DNA of 64,000 nucleotides from NCBI GenBank assembly GCA_002420145.1, contig DIHL01000016.1, forward strand, positions 1 through 64,000. Direction: 5' to 3'. The position numbers and the translations under genes were made by a program. Positions 26,122-33,770 of this stretch are shown piece after piece (position 1 is the first letter of the stretch; each line of letters opens with the position of its first letter). The notes below the pieces were generated by a model. The model was not told the origin of the DNA. It did not search any database and worked only from the letters and a program-made list of their open reading frames with translations. The DNA is from Bacteroidetes bacterium UBA5697 (GTDB lineage: Bacteria; Bacteroidota; Bacteroidia; B-17B0; Aurantibacillaceae).

Positions 26122-27756
26122 TTAATTCTTGTAAATTAAATTCATCATTTCTTCATCTTTTCTATATACATCAATATATAGTTTTAATCCTAAGCTATCG
26201 GCATAAGCGGTATAGTATCTTGTGTAAATAGGTAGAGCTTTTTTTAATCTTATTTTCTTCTGCTCTTGTTTTGCAAAATATACTTGCAAACTATCATGCT
26301 TGTAATGTACGCTATCATCTCTAATTAAGAAATCCGCAAAATCAATAAAGTTTTCTAATCTGATACAGCCATGACTTTGTGCACGTGAACTTGTTTTAAA
26401 ATAACGTTTAGAATTTGTGTCGTGTAAGTAAACGCCAAAAGGATTATTGAAATTAAATTTCACAACGCCTAAGCTATTTTCTTCTCCAATACGTTGTCTA
26501 AATCGTACTGGTAAGTAATCTTTAGTATATTTTTTCCATGGAATTTTTGTATAGTCCAAAACTTTGTCTTTTGCGCCTAACACTTCAAAATTCTTTTTTC
26601 TTATGTAAGAAGTATCTCGTTGAACAGCTGGTAAAATTTCTTTGGTGGCAATGCTAATAGGTACGTTCCAATAAGGATAAATTAGCATGTGATCTATTTT
26701 ACTTTTTAATATTGGAGTTTGATTTTCTGGTTTCCCGCAAACAATAGCAGATTGCATTACAACAGTATCTTTTTCGTAAACTGTTAACCAAAATGCAGGA
26801 ATATTAATAAACGCATATTTTTCAGGAAATTTGTTTTCCCAACGCCACCGCTCTAAAGACATGCAAATTTGTTTAATAATTTTATCTCTGTTGTATGAAA
26901 GTGCCTGTGCGGTATATTTTCCTATTTTCCCGTCGGGTTGTATGAACCATTTTTTTTGAAGTTTATTTAGTGCTCGGTTAAGTTTGATACTATCATTAGC
27001 CAATGATGTTGTATCATAAAACCCTTGTTTAATTAAGCTTTTTACTATCAACTCTCTTTTTGCTAAAGAATCTTTTTCTGTTACAAATGGAATTGAATCT
27101 ATTTGAAATAAAGAAGTGTCTTTTAGTATAATTGCTAATTCTTTTTTGAGCATTTGATAATGGTAAAATTTGGGCTCCAATGAATCGAAAGCGGCTTTGA
27201 AATTCCCAGAGTTGTATCCGCTTACTAAAACACTATCCCAACCTTTATCTAGCTTATCAAAATTAGTTTGAATAACCAATGTGTCAGAGTTAAATCTTCC
27301 TTTATTGAGGTGAGCACCTATTAAAAAGTAAGCATCGCTCATTAACACATCAGCTCTTACTAATGATGTCACATTTATTAGTTCTTTGTTTGAATGGATA
27401 GAATCAATATTATTTTTAATTTGTTTAAGATGATATTGTGTGGGGATTAAACCATAGTAAGTAATGTTTTCTATCAGTTTTAATAAACTATCTCCTTTTG
27501 AATTTAATTTAGAGGTATTAAACCATAAAAGATGATTTGAGTACAATGGTTTGAAATACTTGTAGCAAGATAGATGTATTGAATCGATTGTTAGTGCAGT
27601 GTCCTCTTGATTGATATATTTTGAAATAAGTGTTTCAATTTCCTTATTCAAATCTTGTGGGGCATTTACTTTAACAATTTTAATTTCTTCTTTTGTTTCG
27701 TTTGAACAAGAAGAAAAAATAAATATGCTAATTAGTATAAAAAAATAAAGCCTCAT
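26122..27756 (-). CDS. L,D-transpeptidase (YcbB-like) lipoprotein
   Basis: A 544-residue cell-wall cross-linking enzyme. The signal peptide ends in a lipobox (IFSSC, Cys17). A scaffold region follows, then a peptidoglycan-binding-like segment (about 250-300; LNRALNKLQKKWFIQPDGKIGKYTAQALS in order), then the YkuD catalytic domain (about 335-500). The active-site motif is SHGCIRLENF with nucleophile Cys464 and a preceding histidine. It should form 3-3 cross-links or attach proteins to peptidoglycan. Length matches Gram-negative YcbB (about 540-615). The start codon lies inside the terminator hairpin of the upstream gene, which is unusual. Confidence 0.9.
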   Translation of the reverse strand: MRLYFFILISIFIFSSCSNETKEEIKIVKVNAPQDLNKEIETLISKYINQEDTALTIDSIHLSCYKYFKPLYSNHLLWFNTSKLNSKGDSLLKLIENITYYGLIPTQYHLKQIKNNIDSIHSNKELINVTSLVRADVLMSDAYFLIGAHLNKGRFNSDTLVIQTNFDKLDKGWDSVLVSGYNSGNFKAAFDSLEPKFYHYQMLKKELAIILKDTSLFQIDSIPFVTEKDSLAKRELIVKSLIKQGFYDTTSLANDSIKLNRALNKLQKKWFIQPDGKIGKYTAQALSYNRDKIIKQICMSLERWRWENKFPEKYAFINIPAFWLTVYEKDTVVMQSAIVCGKPENQTPILKSKIDHMLIYPYWNVPISIATKEILPAVQRDTSYIRKKNFEVLGAKDKVLDYTKIPWKKYTKDYLPVRFRQRIGEENSLGVVKFNFNNPFGVYLHDTNSKRYFKTSSRAQSHGCIRLENFIDFADFLIRDDSVHYKHDSLQVYFAKQEQKKIRLKKALPIYTRYYTAYADSLGLKLYIDVYRKDEEMMNLIYKN

Positions 27757-27777
27757 CTCTAGTAAAGATAAGGCTTT
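27747..27777 (-). terminator. Terminator hairpin containing the L,D-transpeptidase start codon
   Basis: On the minus strand, AAAGCCTTATC (27777-27767) pairs with GATGAGGCTTT (27757-27747) over 11 bp with one G-U pair, followed by ATTTTTTT. It follows the T9SS gene ending at 27798. The next gene's ATG (27756-27754) lies in the descending stem, and its first codons (Met-Arg-Leu-Tyr-Phe-Phe) are stem and T-tract. A TATCTTTA box (27771-27764), like that of truA, lies 7 nt before the ATG. Confidence 0.75.
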
Positions 27778-27797
27778 GTTTTGATTTAAGGAAAATG

Positions 27798-28805
27798 TTA
27801 TTTACTAACGTTAAATTTACCTGTAGTAAGTGTTTGGTTGTTTTTGTCAGTTACCTGATACATATAAACGCCACTTGCCAAGTTAGAAGTATTCATTTTT
27901 GCTTTACCCATTTCCATGATTTCAGTTGCTACAACTTTACCTGTCATGTCAAAAGCAATTACTTTAGTTGCTTCTAAGCTTGTTGTAGAAAAGTTAACAA
28001 AAGATGATGCTGGATTAGGGAAAACTGATAATTCAATTTTCGAATTTTGAACTTCATTTACACCTACAATATTATAATCTTTTAAAAGAGTTGTGATTGT
28101 TTGAGTACTTGTTCCGCCAATTGAAGATGAAATAGTTGAAGTATTTATTGAGAAAATAGGAGATTTTACAGTGTCATCAGTGCAATAATAATCGTATACT
28201 TTTAAATACACTAAAGTGTTAAAAATTGAAGGTGCAGATAAAGTTTGAGATGTTACCACGCGAAGAGTGTTGTTGAAAGTTTTCGCAGGTAAAGTTAAAG
28301 TTCCTGAAGCATCCGCTATAACATCACAAGTTCCAGAAAATGCGCCAGTAATAGCAGAAACTACAGTTCCACTAGTAATGGAAGTTGTTGCTGAATTTAA
28401 ACTCATTGGGTATAAAGCAACAATTGCTGGATTAGCATACTTTACGGTTAGGTTAATTCCAGAAATAGTTAAATCACCACCATAGTAGTTTAACTTAGTA
28501 GTAGCTGATCTGTAATAGTTTGTATTTGTTGAACCAGAGCTTACATAAACATCTGCTGGATTGTAGGTTGCGTTTACAGATGTTAAAGTTGTAAATGTTT
28601 TTAAAGTAGATAAGTGAGGAGTATGTGCTGAAAAATTCCATGTTTGACCTGCCCCATTTCCACCAGGTGTAATGCCTGTAGAATCACATTGGTATGTACT
28701 GAATAATGGATCTTGATTCATTGGAGCATGGCTTCCTTCTGTAATAGTTTGAGCCGTTGTTACCAACCCAATAAATGTGAAAATTGAAAGTATAATTTTT
28801 TTCAT
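27798..28805 (-). CDS. Secreted protein with T9SS sorting domain
   Basis: A 335-residue secreted protein. I take the start at MKKIILSIFTF (28805): the open frame extends 8 codons further, but the signal peptide and a 15-nt leader from a good promoter favour this ATG. The signal peptide ends TTA/Q near residue 19. The mature region is strand-rich with many Thr/Ser and a PGGNGAGQTWNFS motif seen in Bacteroidota secreted proteins. The C terminus is a type A sorting domain (ELSVFPNPASSFVNFS through ASGVYMYQVTD). No enzyme motif is visible. It is followed by a terminator that overlaps the next gene. Confidence 0.8.
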   Translation of the reverse strand: MKKIILSIFTFIGLVTTAQTITEGSHAPMNQDPLFSTYQCDSTGITPGGNGAGQTWNFSAHTPHLSTLKTFTTLTSVNATYNPADVYVSSGSTNTNYYRSATTKLNYYGGDLTISGINLTVKYANPAIVALYPMSLNSATTSITSGTVVSAITGAFSGTCDVIADASGTLTLPAKTFNNTLRVVTSQTLSAPSIFNTLVYLKVYDYYCTDDTVKSPIFSINTSTISSSIGGTSTQTITTLLKDYNIVGVNEVQNSKIELSVFPNPASSFVNFSTTSLEATKVIAFDMTGKVVATEIMEMGKAKMNTSNLASGVYMYQVTDKNNQTLTTGKFNVSK

Positions 28806-28826
28806 GTGTTTGTTTTTATCGTTTAT

Positions 28827-28857
28827 CAAATATATTTAAATTAAAAGAGCTTTCAAA
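28827..28857 (-). promoter_or_regulatory. Promoter of the T9SS cargo gene at 28805
   Basis: On the minus strand, TTTG (28857-28854), a 19-nt spacer and TATATTTG (28834-28827) match the Bacteroidota consensus exactly. The predicted start near 28820 gives a leader of about 15 nt. Confidence 0.75.
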
Positions 28858-28960
28858 ATATAATATAGAAACTTAATACATAATCAAATGCTTTTATGAT
28901 GAGTGTTTATAAGCTATTAGATTGTTTTAATTCTCAAATTCAGCTTTAAATCATTTGGGA

Positions 28961-30364
28961 TTAAAATACCATTTTGCCTGGGTTTAAAATTAAATTTGGG
29001 TCAAATAATTTTTTGATATTTCTCATCAATTCTAACTGGTACTCAGGGAAAACAATTGATAAATAATCTTTTTGTACTAAGCCAATGCCATGTTCGCCGC
29101 TAATTGTGCCACCTAGTTTTTTACATAGTTCAAAAATTTCTACAATGCCTTTTGGTAATTCAGTTTCCCATACATCATCCGATAAATCTCCTTTAATAAT
29201 ATTAACGTGTAAGTTACCGTCGCCTGCGTGACCATAGCAAACACTTTTAAACCCATATTTTGAACCAATTTCTTTTACACCTTTTAAAAGAACAGGTAGT
29301 TCTGCTCTTGGTACCACTGTATCTTCTTCTTTGTAAACTGAATTACTTTTTACGGCCTCTCCAACCTTACGACGTATTTTCCAAAGCGACGCTTTTTGTT
29401 CAGCACTATCTGCCATTAAAATTTCATCACAACCATGTTCTGTCATAATATTACTGATGGTTTCGCAATCATTAAATAATACGTCCATGTTATTACCATC
29501 TACTTCAATCAATAATAAAGCTTGCCACTCTGGTTTAATTGTAAAATTTACTTCACCTGCATATTTAATGCTCCAATCAATGGCATCACGCTCCATGAAC
29601 TCCATTGCGCTTGGTGTAATACCTGCTCTAAAAGTTGCTCCCACTGCTTCGCATGCTTTTTCAGCCGAAGTAAAAGGAACTAACATTAATAAATCGTGCT
29701 TGGGTAATGGTATTAATTTAAACACTATTTTGGTAATGATACCTAGTGTTCCTTCGCTACCAACCATTAAATGTGTAAGGTTATATCCTGTTGAATATTT
29801 TAAGGTGTTAGCACCTGTCCAAATAATATCACCATTAGGTAATATCATTTCAATATTCAGCACATAATCTCTTGTAGTGCCATATTTTACAGCTTTTGGT
29901 CCACCGCTGCTATGCGCTACATTGCCGCCTAAAGAGCAACTTCCCCAACTTGCTGGATCTGGAGGATAAAATAACCCAACTTTTTTTACTTCTTCTTGAA
30001 AAATATAATTGATTACTCCTGGTTCTACAGTGGCTTGTAAATTTCGCTCATCAATATTTAAAATATTATTAAAACGTTCCATACTTATTATAATTCCACC
30101 ATGAATAGGTAAGGCACCACCACTTAATCCAGTTCCTGAACCACGAGCAGTGACAGGTATTTTATGAGTATTAGCTAATTTCATCACTTCTGAAATTTGA
30201 CTAACAGTTTTGGGTTTAACTACTACTTCTGGTTTAAAAATAAAATCTTCAGTTTCATCTTGCCCATATTTTTCAAGATTATCATGGTCAATTAATACAT
30301 CATGCGCATCAATTATTTTTTTTAATTGTTCAATAATGTTTTCGTTGATTTTTGTATAAGTCAT
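28961..30364 (-). CDS. FAD-linked 2-hydroxyacid oxidase/dehydrogenase (GlcD-like)
   Basis: A 467-residue FAD-binding PCMH-type oxidoreductase of the GlcD/D-lactate dehydrogenase family. It oxidises a 2-hydroxyacid such as glycolate or D-lactate to the 2-oxoacid. The N-terminal FAD domain has TARGSGTGLSGGALPI (about 92-107) and VEPGVI. The C-terminal substrate domain has YGHAGDGNLHVNI and SGEHGIGLVQKDYL with the usual histidines. The iron-sulfur GlcF partner is absent here. It ends a leftward gene run (permease, tpiA, prmA, membrane protein, this gene). The exact substrate cannot be read from sequence. Confidence 0.88.
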   Translation of the reverse strand: MTYTKINENIIEQLKKIIDAHDVLIDHDNLEKYGQDETEDFIFKPEVVVKPKTVSQISEVMKLANTHKIPVTARGSGTGLSGGALPIHGGIIISMERFNNILNIDERNLQATVEPGVINYIFQEEVKKVGLFYPPDPASWGSCSLGGNVAHSSGGPKAVKYGTTRDYVLNIEMILPNGDIIWTGANTLKYSTGYNLTHLMVGSEGTLGIITKIVFKLIPLPKHDLLMLVPFTSAEKACEAVGATFRAGITPSAMEFMERDAIDWSIKYAGEVNFTIKPEWQALLLIEVDGNNMDVLFNDCETISNIMTEHGCDEILMADSAEQKASLWKIRRKVGEAVKSNSVYKEEDTVVPRAELPVLLKGVKEIGSKYGFKSVCYGHAGDGNLHVNIIKGDLSDDVWETELPKGIVEIFELCKKLGGTISGEHGIGLVQKDYLSIVFPEYQLELMRNIKKLFDPNLILNPGKMVF

Positions 30365-30372
30365 GATGTAAT

Positions 30373-30873
30373 TTATTTATTAAAGTATTGTTTGATAATT
30401 TTTTCAGCTTCTTCTTTTTTTTGAGTGCCAATTAAAAATGGTTTATTATTAGTTGTAAATAATTTAATGCCATATTCTCCAACTACGTTATAACACCAGC
30501 CGTTTCCAGATAAACTATATCTGGCACCCCAGCCACCATAGTCGGTTAAGGGAGAATATTTTATCACAGCAATGGATGATATATCTTCCCATTGGATGTT
30601 TCTTTTGCAAAATGGAATACTTCTATAGTTAACAAGAATACCTTTTTCGCTAATGGTTGTTTCTAATTTTAAAAATAAAAACCAAACAAAAACTAGTATC
30701 ATGAATGAAATGAGTATTAGGAAAAATAAGGGTTCTTTTTGATTATTTTTGGTTTGTACAACATCTAATTGAACTAAAAAAAACATCACGCTAATTATAA
30801 TTACTGGAAATCCAGCAATTGCAAAATGCCACCATTTTCTAAAATTTTGTTCTTCTTTAAATTCTAAATTCAT
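30373..30873 (-). CDS. Two-helix membrane protein with PH-like C-terminal domain
   Basis: A 166-residue protein I cannot assign to a named family with certainty. Two membrane helices lie at about residues 15-34 and 48-67. A C-terminal cytoplasmic domain (about 70-166) has the strand pattern of bacterial PH-like domains: TTISEKGILVNYRSIPF, IQWEDISSIAVIKYS, and a closing KKEEAEKIIKQYF helix. It lies 8 bp before the GlcD-like gene and 13 bp after prmA in the same orientation, so it is part of that transcription unit. Function unknown. Confidence 0.65.
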   Translation of the reverse strand: MNLEFKEEQNFRKWWHFAIAGFPVIIISVMFFLVQLDVVQTKNNQKEPLFFLILISFMILVFVWFLFLKLETTISEKGILVNYRSIPFCKRNIQWEDISSIAVIKYSPLTDYGGWGARYSLSGNGWCYNVVGEYGIKLFTTNNKPFLIGTQKKEEAEKIIKQYFNK

Positions 30874-30886
30874 GTTTTTAAATGAA

Positions 30887-31711
30887 TTATTTTTTTAGTT
30901 TAATAACTGCCCATTCATTTTTGTTATAGCTTTCAATAAATGTAAAACCGATGCTTTGTGTTAATTGTTTTAATTCCTCCACATCCGCTGTAAAAAAACC
31001 ACTTAACAATAGATAGCCATCTTTTTTTAAACAAGTGTAGTAGGCAGGTAAATCTTTTTTCAATACATTTTTATTAATGTTTGCTAAAATAATATCAAAT
31101 GTTTCTGTACTTGGTAGTATTGAGGCATCTCCTTTCTTAAATTCAATATCTGATGCATGATTGATGGCTGCATTTTCAATGGAATTTTCAATACTCCAAT
31201 CATCAATGTCAATTCCTAATAATTTAGTAGCGCCTAGTTGTTTAGCAAGTATGGCTAAAATTCCTGTGCCACAACCCATGTCTAAAACATGAGTGTTTGC
31301 AAATGGAATGCTAAACATGGTTTTGCTAACTAACCAAGTGGTATCGTGATGTCCAGTACCAAAACTCATTTTAGGGGTAATTACGATATCATGTTTTATA
31401 TTCTCAGCAGCTGGATGAAAATGTGCTCTAATGCAAACTAAATCATCTACGTAAACCGGACTGAAATTTTTTTCCCATTCTTCGTTCCAATTCGTTTTTG
31501 GAATAACGGTTCTTGCATAAGAAAATGTAAAATCTTCAAATGATAATTCCTTTACTAAATCTTCATTTTCAAATTCTTCTTGAATGTAGGCTTCAACACT
31601 AGTTTCGTTTTGGGTAAAACTTTCAAAACCTAAATCTGCTAATAAAGCGATTAAAATATCTGATCCTGGCTCAGTGGGTGTAACGGTAAATGTATATTGA
31701 ATGTAGTCCAT
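30887..31711 (-). CDS. prmA: Ribosomal protein L11 methyltransferase
   Basis: A 274-residue SAM-dependent methyltransferase that trimethylates ribosomal protein L11. The N-terminal substrate-recognition domain (1-100) precedes the Rossmann catalytic domain. The SAM motif VLDMGCGTGILAILAKQLGA begins near residue 142, LLGIDIDDWSIENSIENA follows in order, and the ILANINKNVL motif matches the NPPY-like position in PrmA. SFGTGHHDTT is the conserved PrmA loop. Length is slightly short of E. coli PrmA (293). It is followed closely by the two-helix membrane protein gene. Confidence 0.93.
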   Translation of the reverse strand: MDYIQYTFTVTPTEPGSDILIALLADLGFESFTQNETSVEAYIQEEFENEDLVKELSFEDFTFSYARTVIPKTNWNEEWEKNFSPVYVDDLVCIRAHFHPAAENIKHDIVITPKMSFGTGHHDTTWLVSKTMFSIPFANTHVLDMGCGTGILAILAKQLGATKLLGIDIDDWSIENSIENAAINHASDIEFKKGDASILPSTETFDIILANINKNVLKKDLPAYYTCLKKDGYLLLSGFFTADVEELKQLTQSIGFTFIESYNKNEWAVIKLKK

Positions 31712-31712
31712 T

Positions 31713-31792
31713 TGATTAATTACGAATTAAGATACGAATATACGAATCTGAGCGTACACAACGATTCGTATATTCGTATAAATTCGTAATCA
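31713..31792. repeat. Palindromic intergenic repeat (ACGAATATACGAAT type)
   Basis: An 80-bp inverted repeat between tpiA and prmA. The perfect 17-bp inner arms are ATACGAATATACGAATC (left, ending 31748) and its complement beginning at 31763, with imperfect TGATTA..CGAATT extensions outside. It can form a large hairpin in the tpiA-prmA message. It resembles short AT-rich palindromes scattered in Bacteroidota genomes. Confidence 0.75.
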
Positions 31793-31821
31793 AAAATTAG
31801 GAGTAAAAGTTAGTTGCTTGG

Positions 31822-32580
31822 TTAAAAAGAAAATATGATCTTACAAAAATCATCTGCTTTTAAGGATGCACCTCCAATTAATCCACCATCTACATCAGGG
31901 CATCTAAATAATTCCTGAGCATTTTGAGGATTGCAGCTTCCTCCATATAATATAGAAACATTACTAGCAATGGATGAATCGTAAATGTCAGTCACAATAC
32001 TTCTAATAAAAGCATGCATTTCTTGTGCTTGAGCGGCAGTCGCTGTTTCTCCAGTTCCTATAGCCCAAACTGGTTCGTAGGCTAAAACAAATTTTGGAAA
32101 TTCTGCTATCGAAAATTGTTTTAATACGTTGGTTAATTGTTCTGTAATAACCTTAAAATGATTATCGGTTTTACGTTCGTGAATGGTTTCTCCAATACAA
32201 AAAATAGGACGTATATTATTTTTTAAAGCTTCTTTGATTTTCAAAACCAAATCCGCATCTTTTTCCTTAAAAAACTGCCTTCTTTCGCTATGGCCAACTA
32301 AAACATACTCACATCCTACAGAACTTAACATACTAGCACTTACTTCGCCAGTAAAAGCGCCGCTTGCATTAGTATGGCAGTTTTGAGCACCAATATAAAA
32401 GTTTGGTTTATTTGAGATGCTAGACTTAACAGTTTCTAAAAATGGAAATGGAGGAATGATGATTTTTGTTACTTCATCAAATTCATTTACTTGATTTATA
32501 ATTTGCTCTACAAGAGTTTTAGCTTCTTGTAAAGATTTATTCATTTTCCAATTACCAGCAACTATTTTCTGTCTACTCAT
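31822..32580 (-). CDS. tpiA: Triosephosphate isomerase
   Basis: A 252-residue TIM-barrel enzyme interconverting dihydroxyacetone phosphate and glyceraldehyde 3-phosphate in glycolysis and gluconeogenesis. Catalytic residues are visible: Lys13 (AGNWKMN), His in YVLVGHSERRQFF (about 97), and Glu in LAYEPVWAIGTG (about 168). The phosphate loop is YGGSCNPQNA, and GGLIGGASL closes the barrel. Its ATG overlaps the permease stop codon by 1 nt, so translation is coupled. Length is standard. Confidence 0.97.
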   Translation of the reverse strand: MSRQKIVAGNWKMNKSLQEAKTLVEQIINQVNEFDEVTKIIIPPFPFLETVKSSISNKPNFYIGAQNCHTNASGAFTGEVSASMLSSVGCEYVLVGHSERRQFFKEKDADLVLKIKEALKNNIRPIFCIGETIHERKTDNHFKVITEQLTNVLKQFSIAEFPKFVLAYEPVWAIGTGETATAAQAQEMHAFIRSIVTDIYDSSIASNVSILYGGSCNPQNAQELFRCPDVDGGLIGGASLKADDFCKIIFSF

Positions 32581-33656
32581 TATTTTACTCTAACACGTGG
32601 ATCTAATACACCATAAGCGATATCTACAAAAATATTAGTCACCACAAATATGGTTGCAAATATCAAGGTAGCACCCATTACTACAGGCAAATCATTTTTG
32701 GTTAAGGCTTCAAACACTTCGTATCCAATCCCTTTCCAGCTAAAAATATACTCTACAAATACTGCCCCAGCCATTAATCCTGCGAACCAGCCAGATATAG
32801 CAGTTACAACAGGGTTTAACGCATTTTTTAAAGCATGTTTAATAATAACGGCGTACATAGTTAATCCTTTTGCTTTTGCCGTTCTAATGTAATCTTGACT
32901 CATTACATCCAATAATGAACTTCTCATTAATTGTACTACAATTGCTAATGGTCTAATTCCCAGGGTAATTGATGGTAAAATCAAGTTTTTTAATTTCAAT
33001 TTTTCACCATCCCATACATCAATATCGTATAAGCTTCCAGTTGGCGATAAACCAGTATAATCTTTCAAAACGTACCCAAATAACCAAGCAATAATTAACC
33101 CCACAAAAAAAGATGGAGCTGCCATACCCAATACTGCTAATACAAGGGATAATCTATCATAAATTGTATTACGTTTTACAGCGCTAATGATACCTAAAAA
33201 TATACCAACAATAGAGGCTATAACAATAGAAGTAAATGCCAGTACTGCTGTTTCTGGTAAGGTTTCAACAATAATATCAGAAACTCTTCTTTTGGTAATA
33301 TATGAACGTCTTAAATAAGGTAATTTAAGAACAACTGATTTGTTTTCTCCTATGGTAAACAAGGGTTTCCAAGTAAATTTTTCAGGGTTTAAAAACCAAA
33401 GACTTTCGTTATTAGAATTATTATGTATTGAAATGGGCGATAAATCGTTTAAATACATGGCATATTGTTCCATGATTGGTCTGTCTGTTCCTAAATCTTT
33501 ATGAATAGCTTCAATGGCTTCTTTGTTAGCACGTTGCCCTAGCATAATAGTAGCAGGATCTCCAGGCAATACATTAAATAAAAAGAATATAACAGTGATT
33601 ACTCCGTATAAAACGAGAATACCATATAATATTTTTTTAGTTATATATTTAATCAC
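32580..33656 (-). CDS. ABC transporter permease, DppB/OppB type
   Basis: A 358-residue inner-membrane permease of the peptide/nickel importer family. It starts at GTG (33656). The signature opening ILYGILVLYGVITVIFFLFNVLPGDPA and the FVEYIFSWKGIGYE segment are present. The EAA coupling loop is DYIRTAKAKGLTMYAVIIKHALKNALNP (in order). About six membrane helices are visible. A roughly 50-residue periplasmic insertion (NNSNNESLWFLNPEKFTWKP) follows helix 1. The partner permease, ATPases and binding protein are not adjacent; instead tpiA follows with a 1-nt overlap. It probably belongs to a split oligopeptide or dipeptide system. Confidence 0.85.
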   Translation of the reverse strand: MIKYITKKILYGILVLYGVITVIFFLFNVLPGDPATIMLGQRANKEAIEAIHKDLGTDRPIMEQYAMYLNDLSPISIHNNSNNESLWFLNPEKFTWKPLFTIGENKSVVLKLPYLRRSYITKRRVSDIIVETLPETAVLAFTSIVIASIVGIFLGIISAVKRNTIYDRLSLVLAVLGMAAPSFFVGLIIAWLFGYVLKDYTGLSPTGSLYDIDVWDGEKLKLKNLILPSITLGIRPLAIVVQLMRSSLLDVMSQDYIRTAKAKGLTMYAVIIKHALKNALNPVVTAISGWFAGLMAGAVFVEYIFSWKGIGYEVFEALTKNDLPVVMGATLIFATIFVVTNIFVDIAYGVLDPRVRVK

Positions 33657-33762
33657 AATTTAAGGGACAAGTTCTATAATCTGCTAAGTAAATAAAATAT
33701 TTCAGTATATAAAATATTTTAGGCGAAATTTAAACAATATGTCATGCATTAAAATTTTAAGG

Positions 33763-33770
33763 TAAATTTG
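33763..33770 (+). promoter_or_regulatory. -7 box overlapping the first TTG of the patatin gene
   Basis: TAAATTTG matches TAnnTTTG exactly, and its last three bases are the first in-frame TTG (33768) of the patatin gene. If it is a real -7 box, that TTG is not in the mRNA and the TTG at 33777 would be used, close to the 5' end. No clear -33 TTG is seen. Confidence 0.4.
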
